From positions 248,001-312,000 of the forward strand of contig CBDFHV010000086.1 of the NCBI GenBank assembly GCA_965247705.1: a stretch of DNA of 64,000 nucleotides, read 5' to 3'. Under the pieces are notes generated by a model that was not told the DNA's origin, made no database searches, and saw only the letters and a list, made by a program, of their open reading frames with translations. The stretch is from CBDFHV01 sp965247705. Its GTDB lineage: Bacteria; Pseudomonadota; Alphaproteobacteria; Rhodospirillales; CAMCUA01. Of the stretch, positions 8,759 to 15,975 are shown piece after piece; within the stretch, counting starts at the first letter, position 1, and every line of letters starts with the position of its first letter. The position numbers and the translations under genes are program-made.

Positions 8759-9157
8759 ATGGCTGACGTGATCGAGCTGAAGATCGACGGTCGCCGATTT
8801 TCCGTCGTTCTGGAGACGGACCGGGCGCCGGCCGCCTGCCGGGCGATGGGCGAGCAATTGCCCTTGGAGGGTGAGATTATCCATGCCCGGCTCTCGGGGC
8901 CCTTGTGCCTCTTGCGCCGTACCAACCTGGCCGACGCGCCGTTGGAGAATCCCGTCGCCTTCCTCGATCCCGGCGATATCGTCTATCACCCGAACCATTA
9001 CGACATTGGGATCGCCTACGGTCCAACCCAGTTTCGCGAGTTGGCCGGATCGGTTTACGTTTCCCTGCTTGGCCGCGTTGTCGGGGACCTCGCTCCCCTG
9101 ATCGCCACCGGCCGTTCGCTTCTCCAAACGGGAGCCCGGCCGATTTCCCTGGTGTAA
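8759..9157 (+). CDS. DUF3830 family protein (second paralogue)
   Basis: A 132-residue cyclophilin-like DUF3830 protein, paralogue of the one at 4264. Shared landmarks are FSVVL near residue 13, a QLP turn near 34, GDIVYHPNHYDIGIAYGPTQF near residue 76, GSVYVSLLGRV and GDLAPLI. Near-identical spacing of these blocks argues for duplication within the island. The ATG is 7 bp after the hydrolase stop, so translation is coupled. It ends 3 bp before the convergent amidohydrolase gene. Function unknown. Confidence 0.85.
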   Translation: MADVIELKIDGRRFSVVLETDRAPAACRAMGEQLPLEGEIIHARLSGPLCLLRRTNLADAPLENPVAFLDPGDIVYHPNHYDIGIAYGPTQFRELAGSVYVSLLGRVVGDLAPLIATGRSLLQTGARPISLV

Positions 9158-9160
9158 CGC

Positions 9161-10435
9161 TCAAACGACCCGCTCTCCACCAAGGAACACGGCGGCGATC
9201 GATTGCAGCGCCGATGCGTCCTGTGTCGGGTCTCCGTCCAACAGCACCATATCGGCGAGCTTGCCGGGCTCCAGGGTGCCCACGTTCTTGTCGATGGCGA
9301 AGATTCGGGCGGCGTCTCCCGTCGCCGCGACGATCGCTTTTGCCGGACCGAGCCCGGCAATCGACATGGCCTGGATCTCTTCGTGGAACGTACCGAAAGG
9401 CGGCCCCCACCCGGCGTCGGTGCCCGCGCCCAGCAGGACTCCCGCCGCGGCCAATCCTCTCAGGCCTTCACAGCGTTCCTCATAAGTGCGGCGTCGGCGG
9501 TCGAGTTCCATGGTCTCCGCCTCGCTCAAGGGGCGTTCCGCCGCCACTTGCTCCATTCGCGTTATGCGAACACGGTTCGTCCACAGGGTCGGGACCACCG
9601 AAATCCCCCGCTCCGCGATGGTCCCCGCAAGGCGTGGATCGAATGCGGATTGGCCGAAGTCATCACCCGGTTTCCCGTCGGAAGGCCACAGGCTCTCGTC
9701 GGGCCTCGGTTCATAGAACGTTGCGTGAGCAAGGCTGTCGACGCCCGCGTCCAGGCAGGTGGCGATCGCCGAAACGCTGGTCGCGTGGGCGACCACCATA
9801 CGGCCCCAGGCGTGAGCTTCCTTTACCGCGGCCTTGAGCTCATCGTCCCAGAGATGGGCCCGGTAGCGGCTGGTGGTCCGGGTCGAACCGCCCGATGCCA
9901 TGACCTTGATGAAATCCGCTCCCTCCTTCATGAGCTGCCGCACGGCTTGGCGCATCCCGGCGGCACCGTCCACCTCGCCGCCGAACGGCCACCCATGTCC
10001 ACCAATCGGGGTCAGTGGGCGTCCACAGATGAAGAGCCTGGGTGAGGTCAAGACCCCTTGGGCAACGGTCGCCTTGAGGGCAAACATGCTGACCCCCGGC
10101 CCCCCGCAGTCGACGACGGTGGTGATTCCGTTATTCAGGCATAGCCGCGCGTTCTCCGCGGCGCGGACCGTCGAGATCCGCTCGTCTTCCTGCCCCACCG
10201 CTTCGACCGGAGTCCCATCCCCCGGCATTGTCAGGTGAGCGTGGCAATCGATGAACCCGGGAAGTCCGGTGGCGGTGTGAAACGCGAACACCTCGACGGA
10301 TTCCGGCCGCGAAACGCTCGCCGCCGGTCCGGCCTCGAGAATGCGATCGTCCTCGATCAAGACCGCGGCATGGGGCACGCCCGCCGACCCCCGGCCGTCC
10401 ATCAGCCGGCCCACTTCGATGCGTCTGAACCCCAA
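9161..10435 (-). CDS. Amidohydrolase family protein (imidazolonepropionase-like)
   Basis: Metal-dependent cyclic-amide or related hydrolase of 424 residues. The first metal site is HAH in GFIDCHAHLTMPGDGTP near residue 62. Further ligands are plausible in KVMASGG (near 175), VVAHATS and DSLAHATF (histidines near 215 and 235), and GTDAGWGPPFGTFHEEI near residue 340 (aspartate). The C-terminal LADMVLLDGDP returns to the composite beta domain. The start is TTG, supported by GAAAGGGA 7 nt upstream and the family-like N-terminus MGFRRIEVGRLMDGRG. It runs toward the DUF3830 gene, so it has its own promoter but probably belongs to the same pathway. Confidence 0.9.
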   Translation of the reverse strand: MGFRRIEVGRLMDGRGSAGVPHAAVLIEDDRILEAGPAASVSRPESVEVFAFHTATGLPGFIDCHAHLTMPGDGTPVEAVGQEDERISTVRAAENARLCLNNGITTVVDCGGPGVSMFALKATVAQGVLTSPRLFICGRPLTPIGGHGWPFGGEVDGAAGMRQAVRQLMKEGADFIKVMASGGSTRTTSRYRAHLWDDELKAAVKEAHAWGRMVVAHATSVSAIATCLDAGVDSLAHATFYEPRPDESLWPSDGKPGDDFGQSAFDPRLAGTIAERGISVVPTLWTNRVRITRMEQVAAERPLSEAETMELDRRRRTYEERCEGLRGLAAAGVLLGAGTDAGWGPPFGTFHEEIQAMSIAGLGPAKAIVAATGDAARIFAIDKNVGTLEPGKLADMVLLDGDPTQDASALQSIAAVFLGGERVV

Positions 10436-10566
10436 TCGAGTCCCTTTCCCGAACCCGGCCCCGCCGGCAAAGCCGCAAGCCCGAATGAAGGCGCGCGATA
10501 CCCCGTGGCGACGACGCGGACCGTGCTACCGGATCATACAGGGATTATTCAACCTGTCTATAATGA

Positions 10567-10585
10567 GGGACACAATATCTATATA
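10567..10585 (+). repeat. Left flanking repeat of the REP-associated transposase gene
   Basis: The 19-mer beginning GGGACACAATA recurs inverted at 11305-11323, on the far side of the transposase gene, with only a few mismatches. Single-stranded-DNA transposases of this type act on short sequences that bracket their gene, so this is a candidate recognition end. Confidence 0.55.
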
Positions 10586-10616
10586 CCCCGGCAGTGCCCC
10601 GTGATAGGCTGTGCCG

Positions 10617-11297
10617 ATGGCTCGCATGGCGCGCATTGTCGTTCCCGGCATTCCCCATCTCGTCACCCAGCGGGGCAACCGGGGCCAACCCGTGTTCTTC
10701 GAGGACGCGGACTACCGGGCCTATCTGGCCCTGCTGGCGACGTTTGCCGAGGACGCGGCAACGGCGGTCTGGGCCTATTGCCTGATGCCCAACCACGTGC
10801 ACCTGATCCTGGTCCCGGCGGACGAGGACGGCCTGCGCCGGGCGGTGGCCGAGGCGCACCGGCGCTACACCCGGCGGATCAACGCCGCGATGGGCTGGAC
10901 GGGCTATCTGTGGCAGGGCCGCTTCGCCTCCTTTCCCATGGACGAGGCCTATCTGGCGGCGGCGGCCCGCTATGTGGAGCTGAACCCGGTCAGGGCCGGG
11001 CTGGCCAAGGGGCCGCGAAACTGGCCCTGGTCCAGCGCCCGGGCCCACTTCAAGGGCCGTGACGACGGGCTGGCGCAAGTGGCGCCGCTATTGGAGCGGT
11101 TCGGCGACTGGCGAAGATTCCTCGCCGGCGGCCTGGACGAGGACAGCCGCCAGGCCCTGCGCCGCCACGAACGCACCGGCCGGCCATTGGGCTCGGACGA
11201 CTTCGTCGAAACCCTGGAGGGCCGCACCGGCCGCACCTTGACCAAACGCAAGCCCGGGCGCAAACCCAAGCCGGAGGGAGCTGGTGCTAGTCCATGA
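10617..11297 (+). CDS. REP-associated tyrosine transposase (RAYT, Y1/IS200-like)
   Basis: Single-strand DNA transposase of the Y1 family, 226 residues. The catalytic HUH pair is in MPNHVHLILVP near residue 58 and the likely nucleophile tyrosine is in the following helix (AAARYVELNPVRAGL near residues 113-127). Early motifs ARIVVPGIPHLVTQRGNRGQPVFF and WQGRFASFPMD are typical. Unlike transposing IS200 copies, RAYTs are single-copy residents thought to mobilise REP palindromes. I chose ATG 10617 over GTG 10611. The basic lysine-proline tail is common in the group. REP-like palindromic pairs at 13151 and 31241 are possible substrates. Confidence 0.9.
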   Translation: MARMARIVVPGIPHLVTQRGNRGQPVFFEDADYRAYLALLATFAEDAATAVWAYCLMPNHVHLILVPADEDGLRRAVAEAHRRYTRRINAAMGWTGYLWQGRFASFPMDEAYLAAAARYVELNPVRAGLAKGPRNWPWSSARAHFKGRDDGLAQVAPLLERFGDWRRFLAGGLDEDSRQALRRHERTGRPLGSDDFVETLEGRTGRTLTKRKPGRKPKPEGAGASP

Positions 11298-11304
11298 AAT
11301 TGAT

Positions 11305-11323
11305 GATATAAGTATTGTGTCCC
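11305..11323 (-). repeat. Right flanking inverted repeat of the RAYT gene
   Basis: Reverse complement reads GGGACACAATACTTATATC, matching the left copy at 10567 apart from a two-base swap and the last base. The transposase gene is the only gene between the two copies. Confidence 0.55.
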
Positions 11324-11452
11324 GTTAATTAAACCTAGACTACTCAGGCGACGATCACCGACGATCAAGCGGCCGAGGGAGCCGACACCTTCGAGATCCC
11401 CCGTCCGCCCCACCAACGGTGCCGCCGCCTCGGACGCTGGCCGCGATGCGGC

Positions 11453-11992
11453 CTACTTCTTGATGTCGCGGAGGAAGGCGGCGAGGGTGTAGTTGTAGTC
11501 GTCGCCCGCGACCTTCAGGTGGCACTCGAAGCAGCGGTCGAACTTGGCGTCGGGCTTGACCGAGCCGTCGGCCAGGAACCAGCCGTACTCCCATTCGCCG
11601 TTGCGTTTCTCGGGGCCGTATTCGGCGCCCCAGCCGGGCTGCTTTTCCTGAACGAACACGTTGGTCAGCTCCGCCGTGGGGATCAGGCGGCCGTGGGAAT
11701 CGGTCTTCGGCTTGCCGTCGGCGCCCAACTCGGCCTTGTGGTCTTCCATGATGAGGACCGTGCCGTGGGGGAGTGCCTGGCCGGCCTGGGCCCCCGCCAG
11801 GGCCTCGGGATTGACGTAGAAGAAGCGGACCGCCGGCGTCTTGCGTTTCGGCTTGTCAACGGTGGCGTAACGGACAAAAACGGTTTGGTATCCCTCGGGC
11901 CAGGCCACTTTTTCCGACCCGGCCGTGGCGGCGCCGATACCCAGAATTCCGGCTAACCCGCCGGCCGCCACCATCATCGATCCACGCAACAT
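11453..11992 (-). CDS. Cytochrome P460 family protein
   Basis: Exported c-type haem protein of about 179 residues. The signal peptide spans MLRGSMMVAAGGLAGILG to about residue 26. The mature domain has WPEGYQTVFVRYATVDKP near the start, the central FFYVNPEAL and HGTVLIMEDHKAEL strands, EYGWF, and the haem-attachment site CFECH about 20 residues from the C-terminus. This is the P460-like beta fold seen in hydroxylamine-oxidising cytochromes and many uncharacterised periplasmic proteins. The start at 11992 is chosen because AGGGAGGA precedes it; a longer frame lacks such a site. No electron-transfer partner is adjacent. Confidence 0.85.
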   Translation of the reverse strand: MLRGSMMVAAGGLAGILGIGAATAGSEKVAWPEGYQTVFVRYATVDKPKRKTPAVRFFYVNPEALAGAQAGQALPHGTVLIMEDHKAELGADGKPKTDSHGRLIPTAELTNVFVQEKQPGWGAEYGPEKRNGEWEYGWFLADGSVKPDAKFDRCFECHLKVAGDDYNYTLAAFLRDIKK

Positions 11993-12150
11993 GTCGTTCC
12001 TCCCTGTCGTGAGCGGCCCATTGCCGCCCATGTGCTCAAGCTTTCAGGTGGAAATTAATTTGTCAAATGACGACTAATTGTTCGCCTTCCCCCGACCGGC
12101 GGGGGCCATGCTAGGCTGGCCGTGGGACGCAACAGGGAGGAACCCACCCC

Positions 12151-13092
12151 ATGACCGCCACCGGCCATACCCTGCACCGCCATCGCCATCACTTCGGCTG
12201 GGACAACGGCGAGCCGCCGGTCCTCACCGTCGCGCCGGGAGAGACAGTGTCCTTCGAGACGGCGGAAGCCTCCGGCGGCCAGCTTTCGGCCGCGTCCTCG
12301 GCAGCCGACCTGAACGACCTGGATTTCGACAGGGTCAATCCGGTGACCGGCCCGGTCTTCGTTGACGGGGCGAAGCCCGGGGACGCGCTCAAGGTGACCA
12401 TCCTGTCCATGACGGCGACCGACTGGGGCTGGACGGCGGTGATCCCGGGGTTCGGGCTGCTGGCCGACCAGTTCCCCGACCCGGCCCTTCACATGTGGTC
12501 CCTGAAGGACCGCTCCAGTGGCCGGGCCGACTTCGGGCCGGGCGGGCGCGTCCCCCTGAAGCCCATGTGCGGCACCATCGGCCTCGCCCCCGCCGAGCCC
12601 GGCCGTCACAGCGTGGTGCCGCCGCGCCGGGTGGGCGGCAACATGGACATTCGCGACATCGGCGAGGGCTGCGTGCTCTATCTGCCGGTGGAGGTGGACG
12701 GCGCCCTCTTTTCGGTCGGCGACACCCATGGGGCCCAGGGGGATGGCGAGGTCTGCGGCACGGCCATCGAAAGCCCGATGGAAGTGGCCCTGAAGCTGGA
12801 AGTGGTCAAGGGCGCGGCCATCGACTTCCCGTCCTTCGAAACCCCCGGTCCGGTGTCGCGGCACCTGGACGCCAAGGGCTATTGGGTGACGACCGGCGTC
12901 GGGCCCGACTTGATGGAGGGCGCCCGGGCCGCGGTGTCCCAGATGATCGACCGATTGGGGCGCGACCACGGCATGACCCCGGCCGATGCCTACATGCTGT
13001 GCAGCGTCTGCGCCGATCTGCGGATCAGCGAGATCGTCGACGTGCCCAACTGGGTGGTGTCCCTTTACTTTCCGCGCATCGTTTTCGACTGA
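12151..13092 (+). CDS. Acetamidase/formamidase family protein
   Basis: Cytoplasmic zinc-type amidase of 313 residues that would release ammonia from short amides. Visible family features are VNPVTGPVFVDGAKPGDALKV near residues 60-80, the metal-rich segment GGNMDIRDIGEGCVLYLPVEV near residues 162-182, FSVGDTHGAQGDGEVCGTAIE near residues 188-208, and the C-terminal DAYMLCSVCADLRISEIVD. An AGGGAGGA site precedes the ATG. It stands alone. Its stop codon TGA is also the first bases of a terminal-inverted-repeat element (13091-13286). Confidence 0.92.
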   Translation: MTATGHTLHRHRHHFGWDNGEPPVLTVAPGETVSFETAEASGGQLSAASSAADLNDLDFDRVNPVTGPVFVDGAKPGDALKVTILSMTATDWGWTAVIPGFGLLADQFPDPALHMWSLKDRSSGRADFGPGGRVPLKPMCGTIGLAPAEPGRHSVVPPRRVGGNMDIRDIGEGCVLYLPVEVDGALFSVGDTHGAQGDGEVCGTAIESPMEVALKLEVVKGAAIDFPSFETPGPVSRHLDAKGYWVTTGVGPDLMEGARAAVSQMIDRLGRDHGMTPADAYMLCSVCADLRISEIVDVPNWVVSLYFPRIVFD

Positions 13093-13286
13093 TACCAAGG
13101 AGCGATTGAATTGACCCTATCAATACCCCTGAGCCGCGACAGGCGGCGAAGGCGGGCCGGTCTGAGACCGGCCCCTACGCACTTGAAATTGCTTGCGTAG
13201 GGGCGGGTCTCAGGCCCGCCCGTCCCTGCTCCGAATGGGCATCCAAGAGGCGCGGGCGTGTCACTATCAATCGCTCGCCGGTATAA
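13091..13286. repeat. Palindromic element with imperfect terminal inverted repeats, enclosing a REP pair
   Basis: The left end (GATACCAAGGAGCGATTGA) and the reverse complement of the right end (TATACCGGCGAGCGATTGA) agree at most positions, giving terminal repeats of about 27 bp around 13091-13117 and 13259-13286. No coding capacity. The interior holds the paired GC-rich palindromes at 13151-13222. I infer a small non-autonomous element inserted against the acetamidase stop codon. The rest of the gap up to the glyoxalase gene holds nothing I recognise. Confidence 0.55.
13151..13222. repeat. REP-like palindrome pair (copy 1)
   Basis: Two GC-rich palindromes in opposite orientation: one centred in 13154-13174 (GGGCCGGTCTGAGACCGGCCC pattern) and one in 13201-13221 (GGGCGGGTCTCAGGCCCGCCC pattern). 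They are joined by a spacer whose CCTACGCA/TGCGTAGG ends also pair. A second pair with the same core and CTACG...CGTAG joint lies at 31241. This layout is that of a BIME. Confidence 0.7.
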
Positions 13287-13394
13287 GGGATTCCCGAACC
13301 ACGGGGTACTCGGGCCAAGGGATACCCCCAAGGTGTAATCCGCCCGCCGAGTCGCTATGTTCGCCGCTTGGGAACCACGTGGGAGGAGCGCCCC

Positions 13395-14186
13395 ATGCTC
13401 GTCGAGCAGATCTGGACGGCCAACGCCTATCGCAACTTTAACTACCTGATCGCCTGCCCGGAAACGGGCGAGGCCCTGGCCATCGACCCCTTGGACTACC
13501 GCAAGTGTCTGGATGCCGCCAAACGGCGGGGCTGGCAAGTCACCCAAATCCTCAACACCCACGAGCACGGCGATCACATCGGCGGCAACAAGGCCATGGT
13601 CGCCGCCACCGGCGCCCGGCTGCTCGCCCACCGCAACGCCAAGGACAAGATCCCCGGTATCGACGTGGGCCTAGACGCCGGCGACGTGGTTAAGGTGGGC
13701 AAGACCGTGGAGCTCGAATCCCTCGATACCCCCGGCCACACCATGAGCCACGTCTGCATGATGTCGCGCACCGACCAGCCGGGGCTCTTCTGCGGCGACA
13801 CCCTGTTCAACGCCGGTGTCGGCAACTGCCACAACGGCGGCCATCCGGAGGCGCTTTACGGCACCTTCGCCAAGCAGTTGTCCAAGTTGTCCGACGACAC
13901 CCGGATCTACCCCGGCCACGACTACTTCGAGAACAACCTCGAGTTCACCCTCGACCGGGAGCCCGACAACGCCCGCGCGGCCGGTCTGCTGAAGAAGATC
14001 AACGGCCAGGACACCAACGATCCCATGGTCTCCACCATAGGCCTGGAGAAGGAGGTGAACACCTTCTTCCGCCTTCACAGCCCGTCGGTGATCAAGCGCC
14101 TCAGGGACGAGTTCTCGGACTTCCCCGACGACCCGGACCCGAAGACTGTGTTCCTGAAGCTGCGGGAACTGCGCAATCGCTGGTGA
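13395..14186 (+). CDS. gloB: Hydroxyacylglutathione hydrolase (glyoxalase II)
   Basis: Metallo-beta-lactamase-fold thioesterase that hydrolyses S-lactoylglutathione in methylglyoxal detoxification, 263 residues. The metal-binding THEHGDHIGG motif is near residue 55, GHTMSHVC near residue 115, FCGDTLFNAGVGNC near residues 133-146 and YPGHDYFENNLEF near residues 173-185. The C-terminal PKTVFLKLRELRNRW fits the family's glutathione-binding tail. The start at 13395 follows GGGAGGAG; the in-frame TTG 27 bp upstream has no such site. The closest relatives by motif also include other short glyoxalase-II-like hydrolases. Confidence 0.88.
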   Translation: MLVEQIWTANAYRNFNYLIACPETGEALAIDPLDYRKCLDAAKRRGWQVTQILNTHEHGDHIGGNKAMVAATGARLLAHRNAKDKIPGIDVGLDAGDVVKVGKTVELESLDTPGHTMSHVCMMSRTDQPGLFCGDTLFNAGVGNCHNGGHPEALYGTFAKQLSKLSDDTRIYPGHDYFENNLEFTLDREPDNARAAGLLKKINGQDTNDPMVSTIGLEKEVNTFFRLHSPSVIKRLRDEFSDFPDDPDPKTVFLKLRELRNRW

Positions 14187-14198
14187 GGGGCCCGGCGT

Positions 14199-14249
14199 CC
14201 CCCCCACCCCGGCCCTCCCCGTCCAAGGGGGAGGGAGGGGGTAGGGGGT
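14199..14249. terminator. GC-rich inverted repeat between convergent genes
   Basis: The C-rich arm 14199-14220 is largely complementary to the G-rich arm 14227-14249 across a short GTCCAA loop. It separates gloB from the convergent gene at 14272 and could end both transcripts, though there is no clear U-tract. It also resembles dispersed GC-rich intergenic repeats of alphaproteobacteria. Confidence 0.4.
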
Positions 14250-14271
14250 CTCCCTCAACGACTCTCGGGCA

Positions 14272-15243
14272 TCAGATATGGATGTTGAACCGCGGGTCCT
14301 GAGCGACCGGCGCTTCGACGCGGGGCGCGAACGCGTTGGCGAAGCCGCCGACGCCGGTGGCGATGTCGAGCAGGATGGATGCCACCTGAAAACTCTGCGA
14401 TCGCTGGTAGCTGCGCAGGAGCAGGATCGAACGGTCGTCTTCCGCCTCTTCCGCCTCCGCCTCGCCGTCGTCCGCGATGGCGTCCAGCAAGGGTCGAGTC
14501 GGCTCGATGGCCGGGTCCAGGTAAAGCCCCGTCGGCGCGTCGGCCGCCGGTGTGGGTTCGCCGTTTCGCCCAAGAAACTCTGACAGGTCGCCACTGACCG
14601 AAGCGCTGACGGTGCGGGTGACCGAAAAGGCGATTTTCTGGTAGCTGACCGACAGGCCGCCGTCATCGTCCACGTTGACGTTCAGGCTTTCGACGGACAG
14701 GGACACGGTTTGTGACGATGAGAAGGAGAAGCTGCCTTTCGTCCCGTCCACATCCGCAATCGCCCCGGTGGCCTTCAGGAAGTCGTAGAGGTTGTCGAAC
14801 AGCCGCGGGCCGCTCGCCTCGTTGGCCTCGCGAAATTGCTGCAGGCCCTTGATCAGCTTCGACACCAGATTGCCCGGCGAGCGGTCCTCGAACCGGCCTT
14901 GGCCGATGTCCTTGTCCAGATCGCGGGTCAGCTTGTCGGCGAGCCGGTCGGCCTCGTCCTGGAGCCGGCCGAGCTGGCGCACCAGTTTGGAGACCGCCTT
15001 GCCCAGCCGGCGGGTGGCCTGGGACAGTTCCCGGGCCAGGTCGAGGCCGTCATCGAGGCGCAGGCCGACCGCGTCGCCGGTCTTGGACTCGTCTCCGGAA
15101 GGGCCGAGGAAAGCCGCCGCGCGCCGGTCCTCCGGCTCCAGGCCCGCTGGCCCGGTGGTGGCGGCGGCGGGGGGGGGGGGGGGGGGGGGGGTCTGCGGCG
15201 CCGGGAGCGATGGGAAGGGGGAAACGGATTCCGATTTCGTCAA
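14272..15243 (-). CDS. Uncharacterised protein with poly-proline tract (possible phase-variable gene)
   Basis: Unrecognised protein of 323 residues when read from TTG 15243. The N-terminus is proline-rich around a run encoded by 23 cytosines. A helical, coiled-coil-like segment (ARELSQATRRLGKAVSKLV to DKLTRDLDKDIG) covers about residues 68-112. A serine/threonine-rich beta region (SFSFSSSQTVSLSVE to VTRTVSASVSGDLSEF) covers about 168-220, followed by an acidic stretch and an alanine/glycine-rich tail. No signal peptide or membrane segment. A better start, ATG 15247 behind GGGAGG, is out of frame with this body at the present tract length; loss of one C would join them. The function is unknown. 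Confidence 0.65.
   Translation of the reverse strand: MTKSESVSPFPSLPAPQTPPPPPPPAAATTGPAGLEPEDRRAAAFLGPSGDESKTGDAVGLRLDDGLDLARELSQATRRLGKAVSKLVRQLGRLQDEADRLADKLTRDLDKDIGQGRFEDRSPGNLVSKLIKGLQQFREANEASGPRLFDNLYDFLKATGAIADVDGTKGSFSFSSSQTVSLSVESLNVNVDDDGGLSVSYQKIAFSVTRTVSASVSGDLSEFLGRNGEPTPAADAPTGLYLDPAIEPTRPLLDAIADDGEAEAEEAEDDRSILLLRSYQRSQSFQVASILLDIATGVGGFANAFAPRVEAPVAQDPRFNIHI
15169..15191 (-). repeat. 23-bp mononucleotide tract (poly-C on the coding strand)
   Basis: An uninterrupted run of 23 G on the given strand, poly-C in the leftward gene at 14272. It encodes seven prolines plus part of the preceding codon. Nothing else in the window approaches this length. Runs of this size slip readily in replication and also in sequencing, so its length may vary in the population or be miscalled. 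Confidence 0.95.
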
Positions 15244-15244
15244 C

Positions 15245-15260
15245 CATGGGGCGGCCTCCC
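15245..15260 (-). promoter_or_regulatory. Strong ribosome binding site and ATG, out of frame with the gene body
   Basis: GGGAGG (complement of 15255-15260), a 7-nt spacer, then ATG at 15247. This frame reads MVDEIGIRFPLP, enters the poly-C tract as prolines and leaves it in the wrong frame, ending at 15050 after 65 codons. The long frame is reached only from the TTG four bases further on. It matters for deciding the start and state of the gene at 14272. Confidence 0.7.
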
Positions 15261-15324
15261 GTTGGATGGTCGGCCACCGTAGGGCGCGGCGGGTTAAGCG
15301 GCGGTTAATGCGGCGACCGCCGTT

Positions 15325-15945
15325 TCAAGACCGAACCACGGCGGCAAACCCCTCGTACCATTCTCCGTGGTCGCCATCATTGTTGTCCATGCCCGGAGTG
15401 GTGAGCACCCCTTCGGGCGCGATGGCGCTGGTGATTTCCCGGCGCGGCACTTCCCGCCAGCCGATGTTGAAGGCGCACATCAGGGGCATGAAGTGCATGA
15501 CGCTGTAGGGCAGGTGATCGTGAATCCACCAGGCCAGCGCGCGCCAGTCGGCGCCGGCCTCGAAGCGCTCGGCGAACCAGGGCAGAACGATGCAGGCGAC
15601 GGCGCCCATGCAACCCTCGGCGTCTCGGCGGTCCCAGATGTGGCGGGCGAAGTTGAAGTCATTGGCGCCGCAGCTCAGCTTGTGCTCGAATCCATGGGCG
15701 TTGAGGGTCGAGGAGCGGTAGGCGGAGCGCAGATGGACGCAGCCAAAAGTCGCCCGCAACGGCTCCAGCAGTTCCTCGCACAGCTTGGCCCCGGCGGCGA
15801 TCGCCAGGTCCGGGTCGTCGGGGATGTTGGGGATGCCATTAAAGTTGCCGATCTCGCTATGGAGGAAGTTGCGCATGTAGAAGTTGGGGGACAGGCGCAC
15901 CCGCCCCAGCGCTTCCAGCTCGCGCATGGTCTCAGGCTTCTTCAT
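15325..15945 (-). CDS. Hypothetical protein, weakly similar to M15A peptidase-like domains
   Basis: A 206-residue protein with no signal peptide. The start ATG follows GGAGG. The segment LSPNFYMRNFLHSEIGNF, then LLEPLRATFGCVHLRSAYRS and N in STLNAHG, recalls the N-terminal half of peptidase M15A domains (a YRS motif followed by asparagine). The zinc motif SxHxxGxAxD is not present in its usual form; instead there is CGANDFNFARHIWDRRD and later WWIHDHLPYSVMHFMP. So it may be an inactive or divergent relative. It lies 30 bp from the convergently placed end of neither neighbour but directly upstream of the TPR protein end; no operon role is evident. Confidence 0.6.
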   Translation of the reverse strand: MKKPETMRELEALGRVRLSPNFYMRNFLHSEIGNFNGIPNIPDDPDLAIAAGAKLCEELLEPLRATFGCVHLRSAYRSSTLNAHGFEHKLSCGANDFNFARHIWDRRDAEGCMGAVACIVLPWFAERFEAGADWRALAWWIHDHLPYSVMHFMPLMCAFNIGWREVPRREITSAIAPEGVLTTPGMDNNDGDHGEWYEGFAAVVRS

Positions 15946-15975
15946 GAATGGGGCCTCCGTACGTCGGGCAAACGA

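Noticed and set aside
13151..13222. CRISPR array from paired GC-rich repeats
   Set aside because: Only two palindromic units in inverted orientation with one spacer, no cas genes, and a second similar pair at 31241; this is BIME geometry.
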